Shown one piece after another: positions 34,371-46,080 of a stretch of DNA of 64,000 nucleotides. The notes beneath the pieces are model-generated. The model saw only the letters and a program-made list of their open reading frames with translations, had not been told where the DNA came from and ran no database searches. The stretch spans positions 124,001 to 188,000 of the forward strand of contig JASANH010000265.1 in NCBI GenBank assembly GCA_030248295.1. The letters are read 5' to 3'. Within the stretch, counting starts at the first letter, position 1. The number at the start of each line of letters is the position of its first letter. A program made the position numbers and the translations under genes. This DNA is from Mesodorylaimus sp. YZB2_4. Lineage: Eukaryota; Nematoda; Enoplea; Dorylaimida; Dorylaimidae.

Positions 34371-34945
34371 AAAGCCAGATCATTATTTGATCGATGAATC
34401 TTCACACAATCCTTTTCATGATTAATGCGCGTCATTCTGAAATATAACTAAAATATTAAATGACTCATTGCAGTATCCATTGTAAAAGTGATCTAACAAA
34501 CAAATCTCCAAGATTCACTTCAGTTTTGCATTCCTAAAAACTAACAGACGGAGATTACGAACACATGGCGGGCTATTAAGCATAAAATCCAAATTATAAA
34601 TAAGTGTGTTATCGTAATCTTGGAAACGCATGATTTTGATGTGAAAAAGTCGTCTCCAGATATGATATCGTGGCAATCTGTCTGTGGTTGCATCATGCCT
34701 GAATTCTTTTCGTAAATCGACATCATTGGTCCTTGAACAGAATTTATGCTTTGGCTAAACTCATTGTTGCATTCTTTCCTTTGAGAGCGTTGCATACAAT
34801 CGCGAGCGCATTTGAGACACCTAAAACAGCAAAAAAATTTTAAATGACTGCAAAAAATACTGAATAGGAAAACGTGAAGCTACACGTTTTGCAATAGTAT
34901 GTTTTTGATCGACCAAAAAATCTTACGAATCTACATTTCTGAAGC
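34371..34945. repeat. Dispersed repeat copy A2 (matches 1146-1722)
   Basis: Direct match to 1146-1722 over about 575 bp including non-coding flanks. Repeat B lies upstream here but downstream at the first locus, so the modules have been shuffled. Confidence 0.7.
34541..34820 (-). CDS. Exon-like conserved frame, Cys-rich with hydrophobic C-terminus, copy 2
   Basis: Same architecture as 1321-1600. The acceptor (TTTTGCTGTTTTAG) precedes a 280-nt frame in the same phase with its stop at the same position. It encodes CLKCARDCMQRSQRKECN, then YEKNSGMMQPQTDC, SGDDF and SKSC, and a hydrophobic end (FIIWILCLIARHVFVISVC). The two products differ at many residues, but all listed cysteines are shared except one extra at the start. 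Family unknown. Confidence 0.4.
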
Positions 34946-35399
34946 CCATTTATGCATGCATCTGTTGCAAGCATTCGTTGACAACTTAGTCTTATTGATT
35001 GCCGCCGACGATACGGGTAACATCGATGCATGTCAACTACTAGTCGCCTGCGTATTTAAAAAATGTATCAAAACTGCCTCGTTTGTAATGCAAAAAAGTC
35101 ACAGGTGGCATTTTTCGCTTAGTTCCTGCATAAAATTTCAGCCATATTTCTCACGGGCGTATCGGTTGCAGGAACCAGACCGGACCGAAAGGGGAGGAAC
35201 CAAAACTTTGCCTCAGTGAACCGAATCGAAATTGTTTCGCTTCCATGGCGCACCAAGCAGCTGGTGTCGCACAACCTTTAGCATTAGATACACAAGACTT
35301 TCCCATTTCCCCCTCAAAAATTGATGAGGAGTTTCGCAAATCGCAATAAAACCGCAAGCCTTCTCACTTTAAATGATAGAGGGATGCGGGACCGAATCA

Positions 35400-37110
35400 A
35401 AAGGATATTTATTTTTTCATTCTTGAGAGACCAAAAAGTTGATATTAGTTTTTTGCAAGAAACGCATAGTTAGGAAGATCATTTTCGTTTTTGAAGATCT
35501 GAATGGGGCGGTGACTGCTTTCTCTCTCATGGTAGTAATCACAGTTGCGGCGTAGCGATCTTTTTTAAACGGAATTCTGGAATATCTGTCCTCAGCTCAA
35601 AACTAGATGAACATGGACGTTTCATTTATGCTCGTCTCTCCTTTTCGAGTAAGATTTTTCATGTTGTGAATGTTTATGCGCCTGATTTTTCAAGTAATGC
35701 TCGTGTTGTGTTTTTTTGAAATGATCAGCAGGGAAATTTTTCTTGATCTCATTTCGAGTGACTTGGACCCTATTTTCTTCGGAGGTGATTTCAATACTCA
35801 TCTTTCTAACTTGGATAACTCTCCTTGTGGGGATCACGCCTTTGTCGAAAAAGCTTATGCTCAGATTCTTGGAGATCTCATAAAGGTAATGACCGATGGT
35901 ACACCCGTTTTCAAAGATCCCTAGTGGTTTTTTCCAGGATAGATTTCATTTTTACGTCCACAGACGTTCACGAGGCTCTTCTTTCTTTTTCGATCATTCC
36001 CACTCCCTTTTCGGATCATTGTTCCTACTCTTTCGAATGGAGCCCTTTTCGCTTCTTTTTTCAACACGATTCCCTTATCGGAAGTTTAATGTTTCCTTGC
36101 TTGAAGTCCCAGAGTATATTGATCAGGCAAGAAATCTTAAGCTTTAAAAACGACTATGAGACTTTCCACAATCCTCACGTAAAATGGGACTTCCTTTTGA
36201 CTAAATTACGGGGTGCTACAATCAATATTTGTACGAGTCGAAAACGGGTTCAGAAACAAGAACGAAAGGATTTACTAGCCGGAATAAACTTTTTGTCAGA
36301 ATTTCTTCTCGAAGCTCCGGATAATTTTCCCGATTTGGATCTGGGTCCCGGAATGAATCGTCTCGAGGCGTGTCGTTCTGATTCAAAGACGCGATGATTG
36401 CAAAGTTGAAGCAGCTATGGTTAGATCTAGAGTCAGATGGGCGGATCGTTTGTTGCAGGTTATATCTGATCTTATATTACCTGAGCAACTGGCCTATTTG
36501 AAGGGACGATTCACATAACAACCTTATCTGATCTAATCGACTCACACTCAATTTCTGGAATCGAAGGTTATATTGTTTTTTATGATTTTGAGAAAGCCTT
36601 TGCTAGTATCGAATGGGATTTCCTTATACGTTGCCCTACAACCCATTAACTTTCTCCCTAGTTTCATAAATTTGGTTCGACTTCTAAATTCACATACATG
36701 TATCTGCTTCTATAATTGTCAATTCAGATCTTACGGAGCCGTTCGAGTATGGCAGAGGCTGTCGTCAGGGAGATTCCCTATCAGCCTATCTTTTCATTGT
36801 GTGTATTCAAGTTTTCGTATCCTTTTATATAACTGCATTATGTTCCCCAGCTTTAAGTCTTGCTTCCATAAAAATTTCCTATTCTCTGCTTTGCTGATGA
36901 TACTGTTGCTACTCATCGACCTAGCTAACCGATCTTCAGGAGTTCCGAACTTTTCAAGGACTTTGGGAACCTTTCAGGGCTGACCCTTAATACAAGCAGA
37001 AAAATAATATTTTCTCTGAAGCGGGAGCACCCTTTTGTCTTGGATGCGCTTGGTTGCCGCATTGAAAGCGGAGCAGCAAAGTACTTAGGAGCTGAATTGC
37101 GGCAATGAAA
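35400..37110 (+). pseudogene. Non-LTR retrotransposon (L1/Tx1-like) endonuclease and RT remnant
   Basis: Frames in succession give an AP-type endonuclease: VNVYAPDF, the Mg-site motif FFGGDFNTHLSN, then SRIDFIFTSTD and FSDHCSYSF. Reverse transcriptase motifs follow: EQLAYLKGRF, VFYDFEKAFASIEWDFL, GRGCRQGDSLSAYLF, FADDTVA and KYLGAEL. The FADD box is present, but many frameshifts and stops separate the pieces, so it is inactive. Domain order matches APE-type LINEs; L1/Tx1 grouping is suggested by the RQGDSLSAYLF and GRF motifs but not proven. Confidence 0.8.
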
Positions 37111-37329
37111 ATGCGTGTCGGCTCACTTCTCCAGTACTTGGATCAACGTGAATCATATCCCAATATCACGTTGGAATTACTTCGACAATGGTGGTCTTAG
37201 AACGACGAATCACGCAGGAAGGAGGACAATTCTTTGCTCAACAAGAATATGGTGCCTGAAATGCACATGGCATTACGTAATTTTTTACACTCGTTACAGC
37301 AAGAGCACAACCGAGTTCAGCTACGCGTT

Positions 37330-38572
37330 TGCAAGCTTTCCGCCAACCAGGAAGATCCTTAGCTGATGAATCCAGTTTACACCCACAAGCACCGGATTCC
37401 GCACCAAGCACTAGATTCCGACCTAGATGTTCGACCGCCACGGCTCTGATCAGAATTACTCAAACTACTCACAACTGGCTGAATGGTCCCAATTTCCGGC
37501 TTGTTGGTGGTGTATTCTTCGATGTTCGGAAAACCTTTGATCAAGTTTCGCATGGCAAGCTGCTTTCTACGCTAGAAAGCTATCACAACCTGCCTACTAA
37601 ATTTCTACGCTGGCTTCACCCTGATTTATCCCACCGATCACAAATCACCAAAGTTGATGATGCCAAGTCCATTAAAATGCCAGGCGCCTCAGGCGTTCCC
37701 CAAGATTCCGTTTTAGCGCCGACCCTGTTTATCGCGCTTATTGATCCATTATTAAATGACTTTGCAATGAAATTTCCTAGCTTATTGGGTCAGGCCTACT
37801 GTATGCGGATGATATAGCAATTCTTGCGCCAGGAAAGTCGATGGAAGAGCTACAAGCCGTACTGCAGCCTGCTGTCGATTTTAACAGCTACGTCTCATCA
37901 ATAGGATTATCGCTTAACCGGGAAAAAACAACCGCTTGCATATTTTGATACGCACAACAAGCTAGTTACGCCAGCAATATTTTTACGAGGTCAGCAACTC
38001 CGTTTAAAGAACGTTGTGAAATAGCTTGGGGACTACTACCATCGAACAAACAGTTCACTGAGCATTTCAGAACTGTGTAGAAAAAAGCGAGATTATGATG
38101 GGCAGCACGAGGCGTCGTTTTGGAAAACTGTCATCATCCATTCAAATTATCTGTTTGCAATGTGTTTACCATGCCTGGACTACGGATGTACGGCTTGCTC
38201 GCCAACTCAGAAGGGCTCTAATCGAAGAGATTTAGCGAGCGCAGAAATTCGGAGTTTTTTTTGTTCAGTTTTTAACAATTCAACCATTTTGTATAAAGAC
38301 GCATTGCTCCAGCTTCATCTGCCTACTTTACAAAAGCGTCGAAGCTACTTCAAGGGCCCTCTATTCCTACAAAATCTACAATGGCCACACGGCCTATTCC
38401 AATCGCCATCTTCAGCATCTGTCAGATGCGTCAGCGCAGAAATGCGCGAACCGTCATTGAGCCACATTTTCTTGTGGTACCAAACCACGGGACCGAAAGT
38501 TTTAAGCTGTCCTTTAAATATAGCGCTTTGCTTGAATGGAATTCTTTACCGAGTGACACCGAGAACAAATGA
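37330..38572 (+). pseudogene. Second non-LTR retrotransposon RT remnant (Jockey/CR1-like)
   Basis: The frame at 37329-37817 encodes FRPRCSTATALIRITQTTHN, GVFFDVRKTFDQVSH and ASGVPQDSVLAPTLF. A shifted frame then gives LLYADDIAILAPGK, SIGLSLNREKTTAC and DYGCTACSP. Near the end SFKYSALLEWNSLPSD resembles the C-terminus of Jockey/CR1/RTE polymerases. YADD is intact but reached only through a frameshift, and stops occur in all frames. Confidence 0.8.
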
Positions 38573-39240
38573 CTATGAGCTTTTAAGAAATCCTTACGTG
38601 CGGTTTTTTTATCATAATAACCTGCCTTTGATCTCGATATCGTTTGGTTGTATGTATGCATATGTAGTATCCGTGTGCTCCACCCCTGAGTTCGTTTCAC
38701 AATGCTAGGTGAGAGTAAATGACATGACAAGCACGATGAGATCGCCAATGAAAAGGCTTTATTTCTGAATGCAGTTGCCCAATTCTGGAATCGAAATGTC
38801 GATCCTCAGATATTGCTACAACTCGACAGAAATAAGTATTACCACACTTGATAGCTTGCATTCGTCACTATCTTCGCGCACGACGTGGGGGAATCAGCGA
38901 TGCGAATTCGATTCATTGGGCAGATCCTTGTTTGAAAAGTAATGAGTAAATTGAGAAGTGAATTTATAAGATTTTGAGCTCTGTGATTTCTTGCAGTTTT
39001 TTTTACTGTTTTTGATTTCTTGATTACTGTAGTGCGTTGCTAACAAACTACCATATGGCGCCACCGCGCATTGCACTAAGAAAAAACTCACGCGGGCCCT
39101 CTTTACAGGGAGCGAGCGAGATCTTACCCACTTTTTCTAAACAGTGCGCGGGCTGACGCACAATCATTCCAAGGTCATATTGCCGCCTGTGTCGATTAGA
39201 AGCTGCTGATTGCAACGCCAGCTCAGGTCCTACAGTTTGT
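38573..39240. other. Spacer, no gene recognised
   Basis: No recognisable exon or repeat beyond the tail of the LINE. Confidence 0.35.
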
Positions 39241-40330
39241 CCCAAACCAACTCAGACCCAGTGGGTTCCCAGTTTACACCCTCCACACCACTCCATGATG
39301 GATCGATATTAGCGTTATGGAACCACACATTTCTAAATAATACATAGTAATTCACGTGGAGACCATATGGGTCCATTTTGCCCTTGTGGAACCACGGTGG
39401 TAACGCCAAGATTCCATGTAGGACTAGCTGGATTCCGCATGTGGAATACAAGGTATATTTTATCTGGATTCCATGAAAGACATGCGCATCCATGGACTTC
39501 CAATTCATCCACCTGAATCCATGCTAGAAATAGTTCTGCGAGGGACAGGAAATGGGTGAACAACGCCAAAGTGGCAGGCGTAAAAATTAGCATTTTCAAC
39601 CAGCATTAAATTAATTAAATGGCATAATAAGGCCAATCACTGCAGTCTCATCCCGTTTACAACGATACTGCATGAACGTGTATACGCTCATCTCAACTTC
39701 TAACTTACGATTAGTAGGGTTTTAAATAACCTGTAAATACTCAGCTAGATCCCTTTCCTTGCACTCCCAGACGCATATTCCCAAATATCAGGATTCCACT
39801 GTGGATCCTGCATCAAACCAAGTATATTTTGCCCCGACGCCACGTGGGTCCACGTGCAGTATCCACATGGAAGCGACGTGGAACCACGTGGAACCACGTG
39901 GAACCACGTGGAACCACGTGGAACCACGTGGAACCACGTGGAACCACGTGGAACCAAGCTGGAAATACATGGTTCCATGAAAACCTGCCGCAGTTCGATG
40001 CAGGTTCAGAGTAGTTCCCCCTCCTAGTTTTCATAGCTTTTTATTCCCATGTTTAATATTTTAATCGACAAATGAAGCAGCTAATTAATGCGTTTTTGAC
40101 GAAAGGAAGGAAATAACCACACAGCCTTTATCGTCATCGTTAGTTTTGGTGAGTCTATTTCGCAAACAATCCACTGGTAGCACACTATGTACAGTGGACC
40201 CATCCTCAAACAAAAGCATTGATCAGCGCACCCCATCATGGCTCCACGTGGAAGCCATTTACAGGCTATAATGGTTCCTCTAGTTTCCACGTTAAAACCA
40301 TGTAGATCCACTGGGTTACAGTATGTCCTG
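39240..40330. repeat. Diverged GTGGAACCAC/GTGGATCCAC-rich region
   Basis: Variants of the 10-mer, such as GTGGAACCACGG, GTGGGTCCACGTG and GTAGATCCACTGG, are scattered through about 1.1 kb around the perfect array at 39881-39956. The surrounding sequence may be an older, eroded version of the array. Confidence 0.45.
39881..39956. repeat. 10-bp tandem array GAACCACGTG (7 exact units plus partial)
   Basis: Seven identical units of GAACCACGTG start at 39881, followed by GAACCA. Each unit contains the palindromic E-box CACGTG, so identical sites recur every 10 bp, close to one helical turn. Because 10 is not a multiple of 3 and the unit lacks stops, overlapping frames on both strands are open here; they are not genes. 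Confidence 0.9.
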
Positions 40331-40339
40331 GATTGAGAA

Positions 40340-41639
40340 CATGGGGAGTCGCTAAGAGGTACTAAACTGGTCGTAGCTTCTCGTGAACCAAGCTTTTGAA
40401 CACTGCTAGGTTCGCAAGTCGTGTAGCATGTCAAAGGAAATATTCGCCATACATGAAAATCTGCAGTACCTCCAAGAGCGAGAGAAACTACGGACTTTTC
40501 TTCCTTAAGCGAGTGACCCTTGCTTTACAGAAAAAAACTGCTGCTACAGCGGGTAGATTGATACTTAATATGATAAGCGGAAATTTCTTTTTAGCGACAG
40601 CAAGGAAAATTTTTTTACCGGCATATATCTTCAAGAATATTGGTCAAACCCTCCGCCTCCCTTTGAGAAGTTATTTTTTTGTTTTGGTTCGAAGATAATA
40701 TTTGCTTGATATTCGGATCGCGATGCTTGCATTCATTATTACAAGCGACTTCAATGTCACTGCAAAGGTTCAGAGTTGCTGCAGTAACTTGATTACCACG
40801 ACCGCCATTCTCTTGTATCGCTGAAGCAAAAAGTTATGTTACGCAAAGTATTGACATAAAAGCACTTGCAGAAAAAATGTGCGAAAAATGAAAAAATGCT
40901 ATTGCGATATAAAAATATTTAGAGCAATTAATTCTGGCTCCTCATTCGCTAGTTATCGAATTGTTGCTCATACTCTCGGTAGCAGCAACGTCTTATACAA
41001 ATATCAAACAGCAGGAAAAGTCAAACGCAAGCCCTGATTGGTAATCGAGCCGGCTCTCCTGAAACAGCCTACTCCATCCAAGCTTAAAAGGCGTTAAATT
41101 ATATATGAAAATTGGATCGCGCACTGAGTAAGAAAACTGATGATGGTAATGGCTCAAGATGGCTGGTCTAATTTTGTGGCTTTTATTGCTTTTTGAGTGA
41201 CGTCGTAGTGGTTTTGGCAAGGGATTGTGAAATATGTAATATTTTTTAAAGTTGGGTGTTCCCAGGTTTGAAATTAAACACATCCTCCTCGGTAGGTACC
41301 TCCCTCCTCAAGCAGAACCCAGCACTTCGCTAAGACGTGGTTTTTCAGGGGACACTGAAATCCCCATAAAAAACCGACTTACCCAAACTGATGAGGAGTC
41401 CAATAATGAGTTTACACACCATGGCGCGCCTGTGTAACACGAATGGCTGCTTTATGATCCTAAAAAAATTTGTACCTTCACAGCTAACATATTTCGGGGA
41501 TAAAGATTTCATTCTCTATTATTTAGGGTCGGTCTTGCGCTAAAGACGGTAATATGATCGTTTAGGGAAGCTACAGTCGAGACTCCTGTAGATCTTAGAA
41601 GGGGATATCAAGTAGTGTTTTAAAAATGACCTCAAGGTC
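40340..41639. other. Intergenic leading into a gypsy element
   Basis: No gene is recognised in 40340-41250. At 41388-41430 a short segment (ACTGATGAGGAGTCC and what follows) repeats DNA at 10540 and probably belongs to the gypsy leader or gag. Confidence 0.35.
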
Positions 41640-43770
41640 AAGGCCAGTGTTCTGTCAGAAGCCGGATTCACCCTGATCCCGAAATTGGAAGCATTGGGAG
41701 AGGCGTCCATCACGGTTCAAGCATCTGCCCTTGCCAGTAATCGTCAAAGCAGGAACGCGACCAGCTTTTTTGGGCCAAAACTGGTTGAAAGAAATTCAAT
41801 GAAACTGGAACTAATTTGGAAAAAGGCTCAGTGCAGAAGTTGTTTGTGCATACGAAAGACGAGGTCGCGCCGCCAGGTGGAGTGAAGAGTTTGCGCTAGA
41901 ATTTCAGCAAGGTTTTTGCAGACAAGTTGAGCAGAATGAGGGGCCTTAAAGCGAATTTGCATTCTTCGCCTGAACCTATTATTGTCAAGGTGACAGGGAA
42001 TCGCAAAAAAGAGGTCGAAAAGGAAGCTTTATGAAGTTTTGGAAAGCAAGGTCAATGCCCTAAAGGAGAAAATCGAAATGATGCGATTGGAGGCACGGGC
42101 GTTATTGAGAAAATGCCCTTAGATTTTTCCGAGTTTGCCTCGCCCATCGTGCCTATTATCAAACCGACAGGAGCCGTTCGTCTTTGTGGCGATTTTAAAG
42201 TATCGGTAAATGCATATTTGGAAGGGGAGAAGTATTTATTAAAATGAATGGAAGATCTGTTCGCCAAATTGGAAGGTGGACAGAAGTTTACCAAACTACA
42301 TCTTGCGGAGGCATACTATCAGGTCGAAATGGATGAGAAGTCTTGCGGTGATGAATACGTACAAAGGCCTGTATCGATTTGCTCGACTCCCCTTGGCAAA
42401 AATTCTTCTTTTTTTTGAAATTTTTTGTGGGCCGAAACCCGTTTTGCCTATAGCTGGCCAGCAGTCAAACCTTAAAGCAGGGCTGTGCGGGGACCGGTAC
42501 ACACAACAGCTTCCCTCTGCGTGTCTCCACTCGGAGCACCTGCACGCGAGGGCATACTGGACTGGACACCGACTTCCTCGGACGATTGCGGGTGGGCTGT
42601 GAGCCCTGTCGGTGCTCGACAGCCGAGACTGTCTACTCGTTCGGCTTCCGTCTCTCCACTCAGAGCAACTCGGCAGTACTGGGTGAGTCAACCACGACCT
42701 GGCGTGCAAGGTCTGCGAGGGTTTGCGGTTTGCCAACCAACCTCCATCACCGGGGATCGAACCCGGGACGAGTCCAACCACCGCTTCCAAGCAATACGGA
42801 GAGACGAATGCCGAACCGCTGCACCACCGCAGCCGCTCTTGGCATTAATTCTGCACCATCCATTTTTCAACGGGTTATGGATACGCTGCTGCAAGGTTTG
42901 GAAGGTGTGGTAGTTTATTGGGACGATGTCCTGGTAACTGGCAAGGATGATGAGGATCACCTGCGAAATTTAAAAGCAGTATTTCAAGGATCGCGCGCGA
43001 TAGGCGTCGGGCTGGGACTGTCTGAATGCAAATTTTTCGCCACATCCGTCCCGTACTTGGAGCATATGATTGATAAACACGGACTGCATGTCATGTCCGA
43101 AAAAGTAAAAGTCGTCAAAGAAGCTCCATCCCCATCTGCAATTAACGAGCTGCGATCGGTTTTGGGTTTAGTAAGCTATTATAGGAAGTTTATACCAAAT
43201 TCGGCATCCATGTGCATGCCCTTATAAAAGCTACTGGACAAAAACCAAAGAATGGTATCGGACTGTAAATTGTCAGAAAGCGTTTGAAGTCCTGAAAGAT
43301 GCTTTATGTCGGCTAAAGTTTTATGCCATTTTAACCCGAGCTTGCCAGTGGGATTGGCGACTGATGCGTCTTTGTATGGCATAGGTGCGACCTTGTTTTA
43401 CATTTTTGAAGATCGTAGTGAACGACCTACATATTTGCTTACGCCGGCAGATTAAAACTACTGCCTAATCGAGAAAGAAGCTTAGCATTGTTTTTGGCGC
43501 AACTAAGCATTCACAGTACCTATGAAGTCGTACTTTTACATTGGTGAGAGCTCGTAAGCCTCTACTGACAATATTTGGAAAAAATAGCCCGCTCCCAGCT
43601 ACTTCTGCTGCAAGGCTTTTGCGCAGGGGGATAATATTGTCTGGCTATCGATACAATATTGTTTGCAAGAAAACGACTGACCACGGGAATGCAGATGCCT
43701 TATCGCGCTTGCCACTCCCAACCACAAAGAAAACTTTCGCTATGGTTGCTCATCTCGATGATTCGCCTAC
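41640..43770 (+). pseudogene. Ty3/gypsy pol remnant split by a SINE
   Basis: Shifted frames give the protease/RT junction (LPLPVIVKAGTRPAFLGQNW). Then comes the RT: GVIEKMPLDFSEFASPIVPI, AVRLCGDFKVSVNAYLEG, EDLFAKLEGGQKFTKLHLAE, AYYQVEMDEKS, KGLYRFARLPL. After the SINE: INSAPSIFQRVMDTLLQGLE, VVYWDDVLVTGKDDEDHL (YWDD in place of the usual FxDD/YIDD box) and ELRSVLGLVSYYRKFIPN. RNase H follows (GLATDASLYGIGATL) and then DHGNADALSRLPLP. Stops and frameshifts are frequent. No integrase or LTRs were found. Confidence 0.85.
42407..42837 (-). mobile_element. tRNA-derived SINE inserted in gypsy pol
   Basis: On the minus strand the unit starts with a pol III-like head: A-box GCGGTGGTGCAGCGGTTCGG and B-box core GGGTTCGATCCCC. 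It ends with the family tail (GACTGCTGGCCAG, TAGGCAAAACGGGT, GCCCACAAAAA) and an A-rich end. The flanks CTTGGCAAAAATTCT (42392-42406) and CTTGGCATTAATTCT (42838-42852) are a 15-bp target duplication with two mismatches. Removing the unit and one duplication would restore the RT frame context. Confidence 0.85.
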
Positions 43771-43971
43771 GATTTCTCTTAACAGACGATTTCTCAGTTC
43801 CGCCACAGTCGTGTCAAAGTAGACTAGCTTGGGGCTCTGGGTACGTTTCTGAAGCACCAGGATCTGTTGATTCGATACGAACGGACATCATATCGCAGTG
43901 GTTTCAAGCCGCTGTGCCGATTAACCACATACTCATGCTGAAAAATACGGCTAATCTCAAGCGGAAAAGTG

Positions 43972-44095
43972 GTTTTTTGGGTTGGGCTCGAAATAAGGTC
44001 AATCTTCACAACCAAAACCACCCTGTCTAGAAACCTGGCCCAACCCAGCCCAAAAGCCCAAAAAATGGACTGGGTTTTGGAACCTAATGTCACAC
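43972..44095. repeat. GGGTTGGGCT/AGCCCAACCC inverted patch
   Basis: TTGGGTTGGGCTCG near 43980 and CCCAACCCAGCCCAAAAGCC near 44040 form an imperfect inverted repeat. It resembles the GGGTC-type ends seen elsewhere in the window. Confidence 0.45.
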
Positions 44096-44753
44096 CTGGA
44101 GTTGGCCAAAACGCATTTTACAGCGCAGTCTAAACACCGCGAGCGTGATTGATAGCGCGACATTATCTGCCTGTCATTGACTTTCGCTCTACGAATGAAA
44201 AATCATGTGATTTTGATAACAAAATAAAGAAAATGTGGCTGATATCACAGTACTCACGGTTTCAGGTTTCCTTGGATATCAGCGATGTCTGAATAATTGG
44301 AGCAGAGTTAAATTCTCTCAAGCCTCACGAGAAGGAGAAGGCACACGTCAGTATTATTCGCTCAATTCTGTAGCCAACGCTTTACTGCATCATGAAACCA
44401 ATCGACTAGAATGATTGTGATATTCTGGGAATTCAAGCCATTGTGCGAAGGCGTGCCACGATTCTGACACTGACGTGGCAATAGACGCTGATATCTGTGT
44501 GGCGATAGAGCTGCATATACTGTACATAGGATATGCTTCAACCAACTTTTTTTTTGTATGTTTGTCGCTGTACGACGAGCCAGAGCGGAGATTGCTTTTT
44601 TAAATACGAGCACTGCGCAATTTTCTTTGACCTTTCGAAGTCAAGGACCACGAATCTCACGTTGCTAAGGTGCTAGATAGTCCGCACACATGATCCTTGG
44701 CTCCCAGCTTTCGTGCGACCCTCGTTGACGCTCGCCAAATTCTTTGCATGATT
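44096..44753. other. Spacer, no gene recognised
   Basis: Only short frames without similarity. Confidence 0.35.
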
Positions 44754-45233
44754 TCAACAAAATGCCTTATCGCCCATGTCCACAAACTCGATGCGAACCA
44801 TCGCCGAACCAGCTACTTTGGCTGGGAGAACGTAGATTGAACAAAATGGCATCACGTCCGCTGGAACTTTTGGAACCGTCTCCCGCAGGAAACGCTGAAC
44901 TATGGCAATTTTGTCGGGCGAAGGCGTTTTCCCATCTAGTGCAAAGTCGGTAATAGGAAAGTTGTGGACGCATACGGCCAAGAATCTCGAGTTCCGATCC
45001 AATTGCTCCAACCAACGGTCAGTAGTAGAGACCTTTTCCTTGAGGTCATTAATAGCACGGGAATTGTTACTCACCAAACGTGCAATAGGGGCGAGCAGGT
45101 CGGGAACTGTTTTCTTTAGCAATGACTCCATCGCCGTCAATGTAACTGGTAGGCCTTTTGGATCGATTTCCATAGATGACATCGCTCCAACCACACTGCT
45201 TGCCGGCGATGACGAACGAATAAATTCGTGCAT
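44754..45233 (-). CDS. LINE ORF1-like protein (coiled coil plus RRM-like region)
   Basis: From ATG 45233 an intact 159-codon frame runs to TAG at 44754. A Ser-rich N-terminus is followed by a heptad-like helical stretch (LLAPIARLVSNNSRAINDLK). A compact region then reads FLAVCVHNFPITD, KIAIVQRFLRETVPKVPADV, and ends VRIEFVDMGDKAFC. Coiled coil followed by a Val-His-Asn-Phe-Pro strand and a long helix resembles ORF1 proteins of L1/Tx1-type LINEs (Transposase_22-like, RNA-binding chaperones). No ORF2 follows. It is probably a fragment cut off after the RRM-like core. Family assignment is inference from motif order. Confidence 0.45.
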   Translation of the reverse strand: MHEFIRSSSPASSVVGAMSSMEIDPKGLPVTLTAMESLLKKTVPDLLAPIARLVSNNSRAINDLKEKVSTTDRWLEQLDRNSRFLAVCVHNFPITDFALDGKTPSPDKIAIVQRFLRETVPKVPADVMPFCSIYVLPAKVAGSAMVRIEFVDMGDKAFC

Positions 45234-46067
45234 AGAACTTTGACTTTTTGCAGGTGGCGTCAACCCCGTCGAAATCGCAGTTTTCCTTTTTTAAAGGCTT
45301 GGGCATCGAGTAATACAGGAATAGTGTCAATAAAAATTATTAATTTTGCAAAAAGGAATGCAGCAAAGGACGAAGAAAATGCATCAGGAGCGTTATTGAT
45401 TTTTTATGTGGCAGGTATAGCGCGGACACCCGGGTTAGGCCTGCATCTAGGAGCACCAACGAAAAACCGACTGACTCCCACGACAGCAGCCGAGCAACCT
45501 TAGATACCCAAGTCTTAGATACGTTTCTTGAGCCAAGCTTTATCCACCTCCTCCCTTGACGAGATCCCAACAGTTTCCTTAGACGGATTTGACGACGAAC
45601 GATATCTTGTTAGCTTGTGCTAATGGAATAACTGATCCAAATGCAACCCCATTCTCTTGATGGGGAGGGGGGGGGGTTCCTTCCCCGTTCGGTGCAGACC
45701 GCCCGGCAACACGTGTCTCGTGCACGAAGTGTTCCTCCATTGGCCTCTCTGAGGAGAGCAGAGCGAGCCCAGATCTAACCGTGCCTGGTTTGTCTTCAGC
45801 GCCCGGATCGGCCTCTTGGCTGGCCCGACAGACTGCTCGTCAGTCATCATCTACTCGTCGATCGGTGCGGTTGGGTCTCATCCCCCAGCTGCCCTCTCTT
45901 ATCGGTGCTCTTCACTTGGTTGGTTGTCCAGCGTAGAGGTGTCCGCCTGTCGGCCTAATAAAGTGCTATCTCTATTAGTGTCCGTTTCATAAGGGACCGC
46001 GCAGGGTAGATTCGAACCTACGTACGCGTGTAGGCATTCCACCCCATAGCAGGGGAGGATACCACAT
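45234..46067. mobile_element. Possible LTR ending at a primer-binding-like site
   Basis: This GC-rich stretch contains an AATAAA signal within CCTAATAAAGTGC near 45956. It ends with ACCACA directly before TGGCGTCGCGAAC (46068-46080), which looks like a tRNA primer-binding site by its TGG start. No matching second LTR was identified. A nine-base-plus G run lies at about 45663. Confidence 0.35.
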
Positions 46068-46080
46068 TGGCGTCGCGAAC
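46068..46080 (+). promoter_or_regulatory. Putative retrotransposon primer-binding site 1
   Basis: TGGCGTCGCGAAC closely resembles TGGCGTCACGAAC at 47092, which directly follows a better-defined LTR. Which tRNA it would match cannot be stated from sequence alone. Confidence 0.35.

Noticed and set aside
39745..40034. Five overlapping open frames on both strands rich in Trp-Asn-His-Val-Glu
   Set aside because: They are translations of the 10-bp GAACCACGTG array, which has no stop in any frame.
42296..42790. 164-codon minus-strand frame and overlapping plus-strand frames
   Set aside because: They translate the SINE inserted in gypsy pol and have no independent support.
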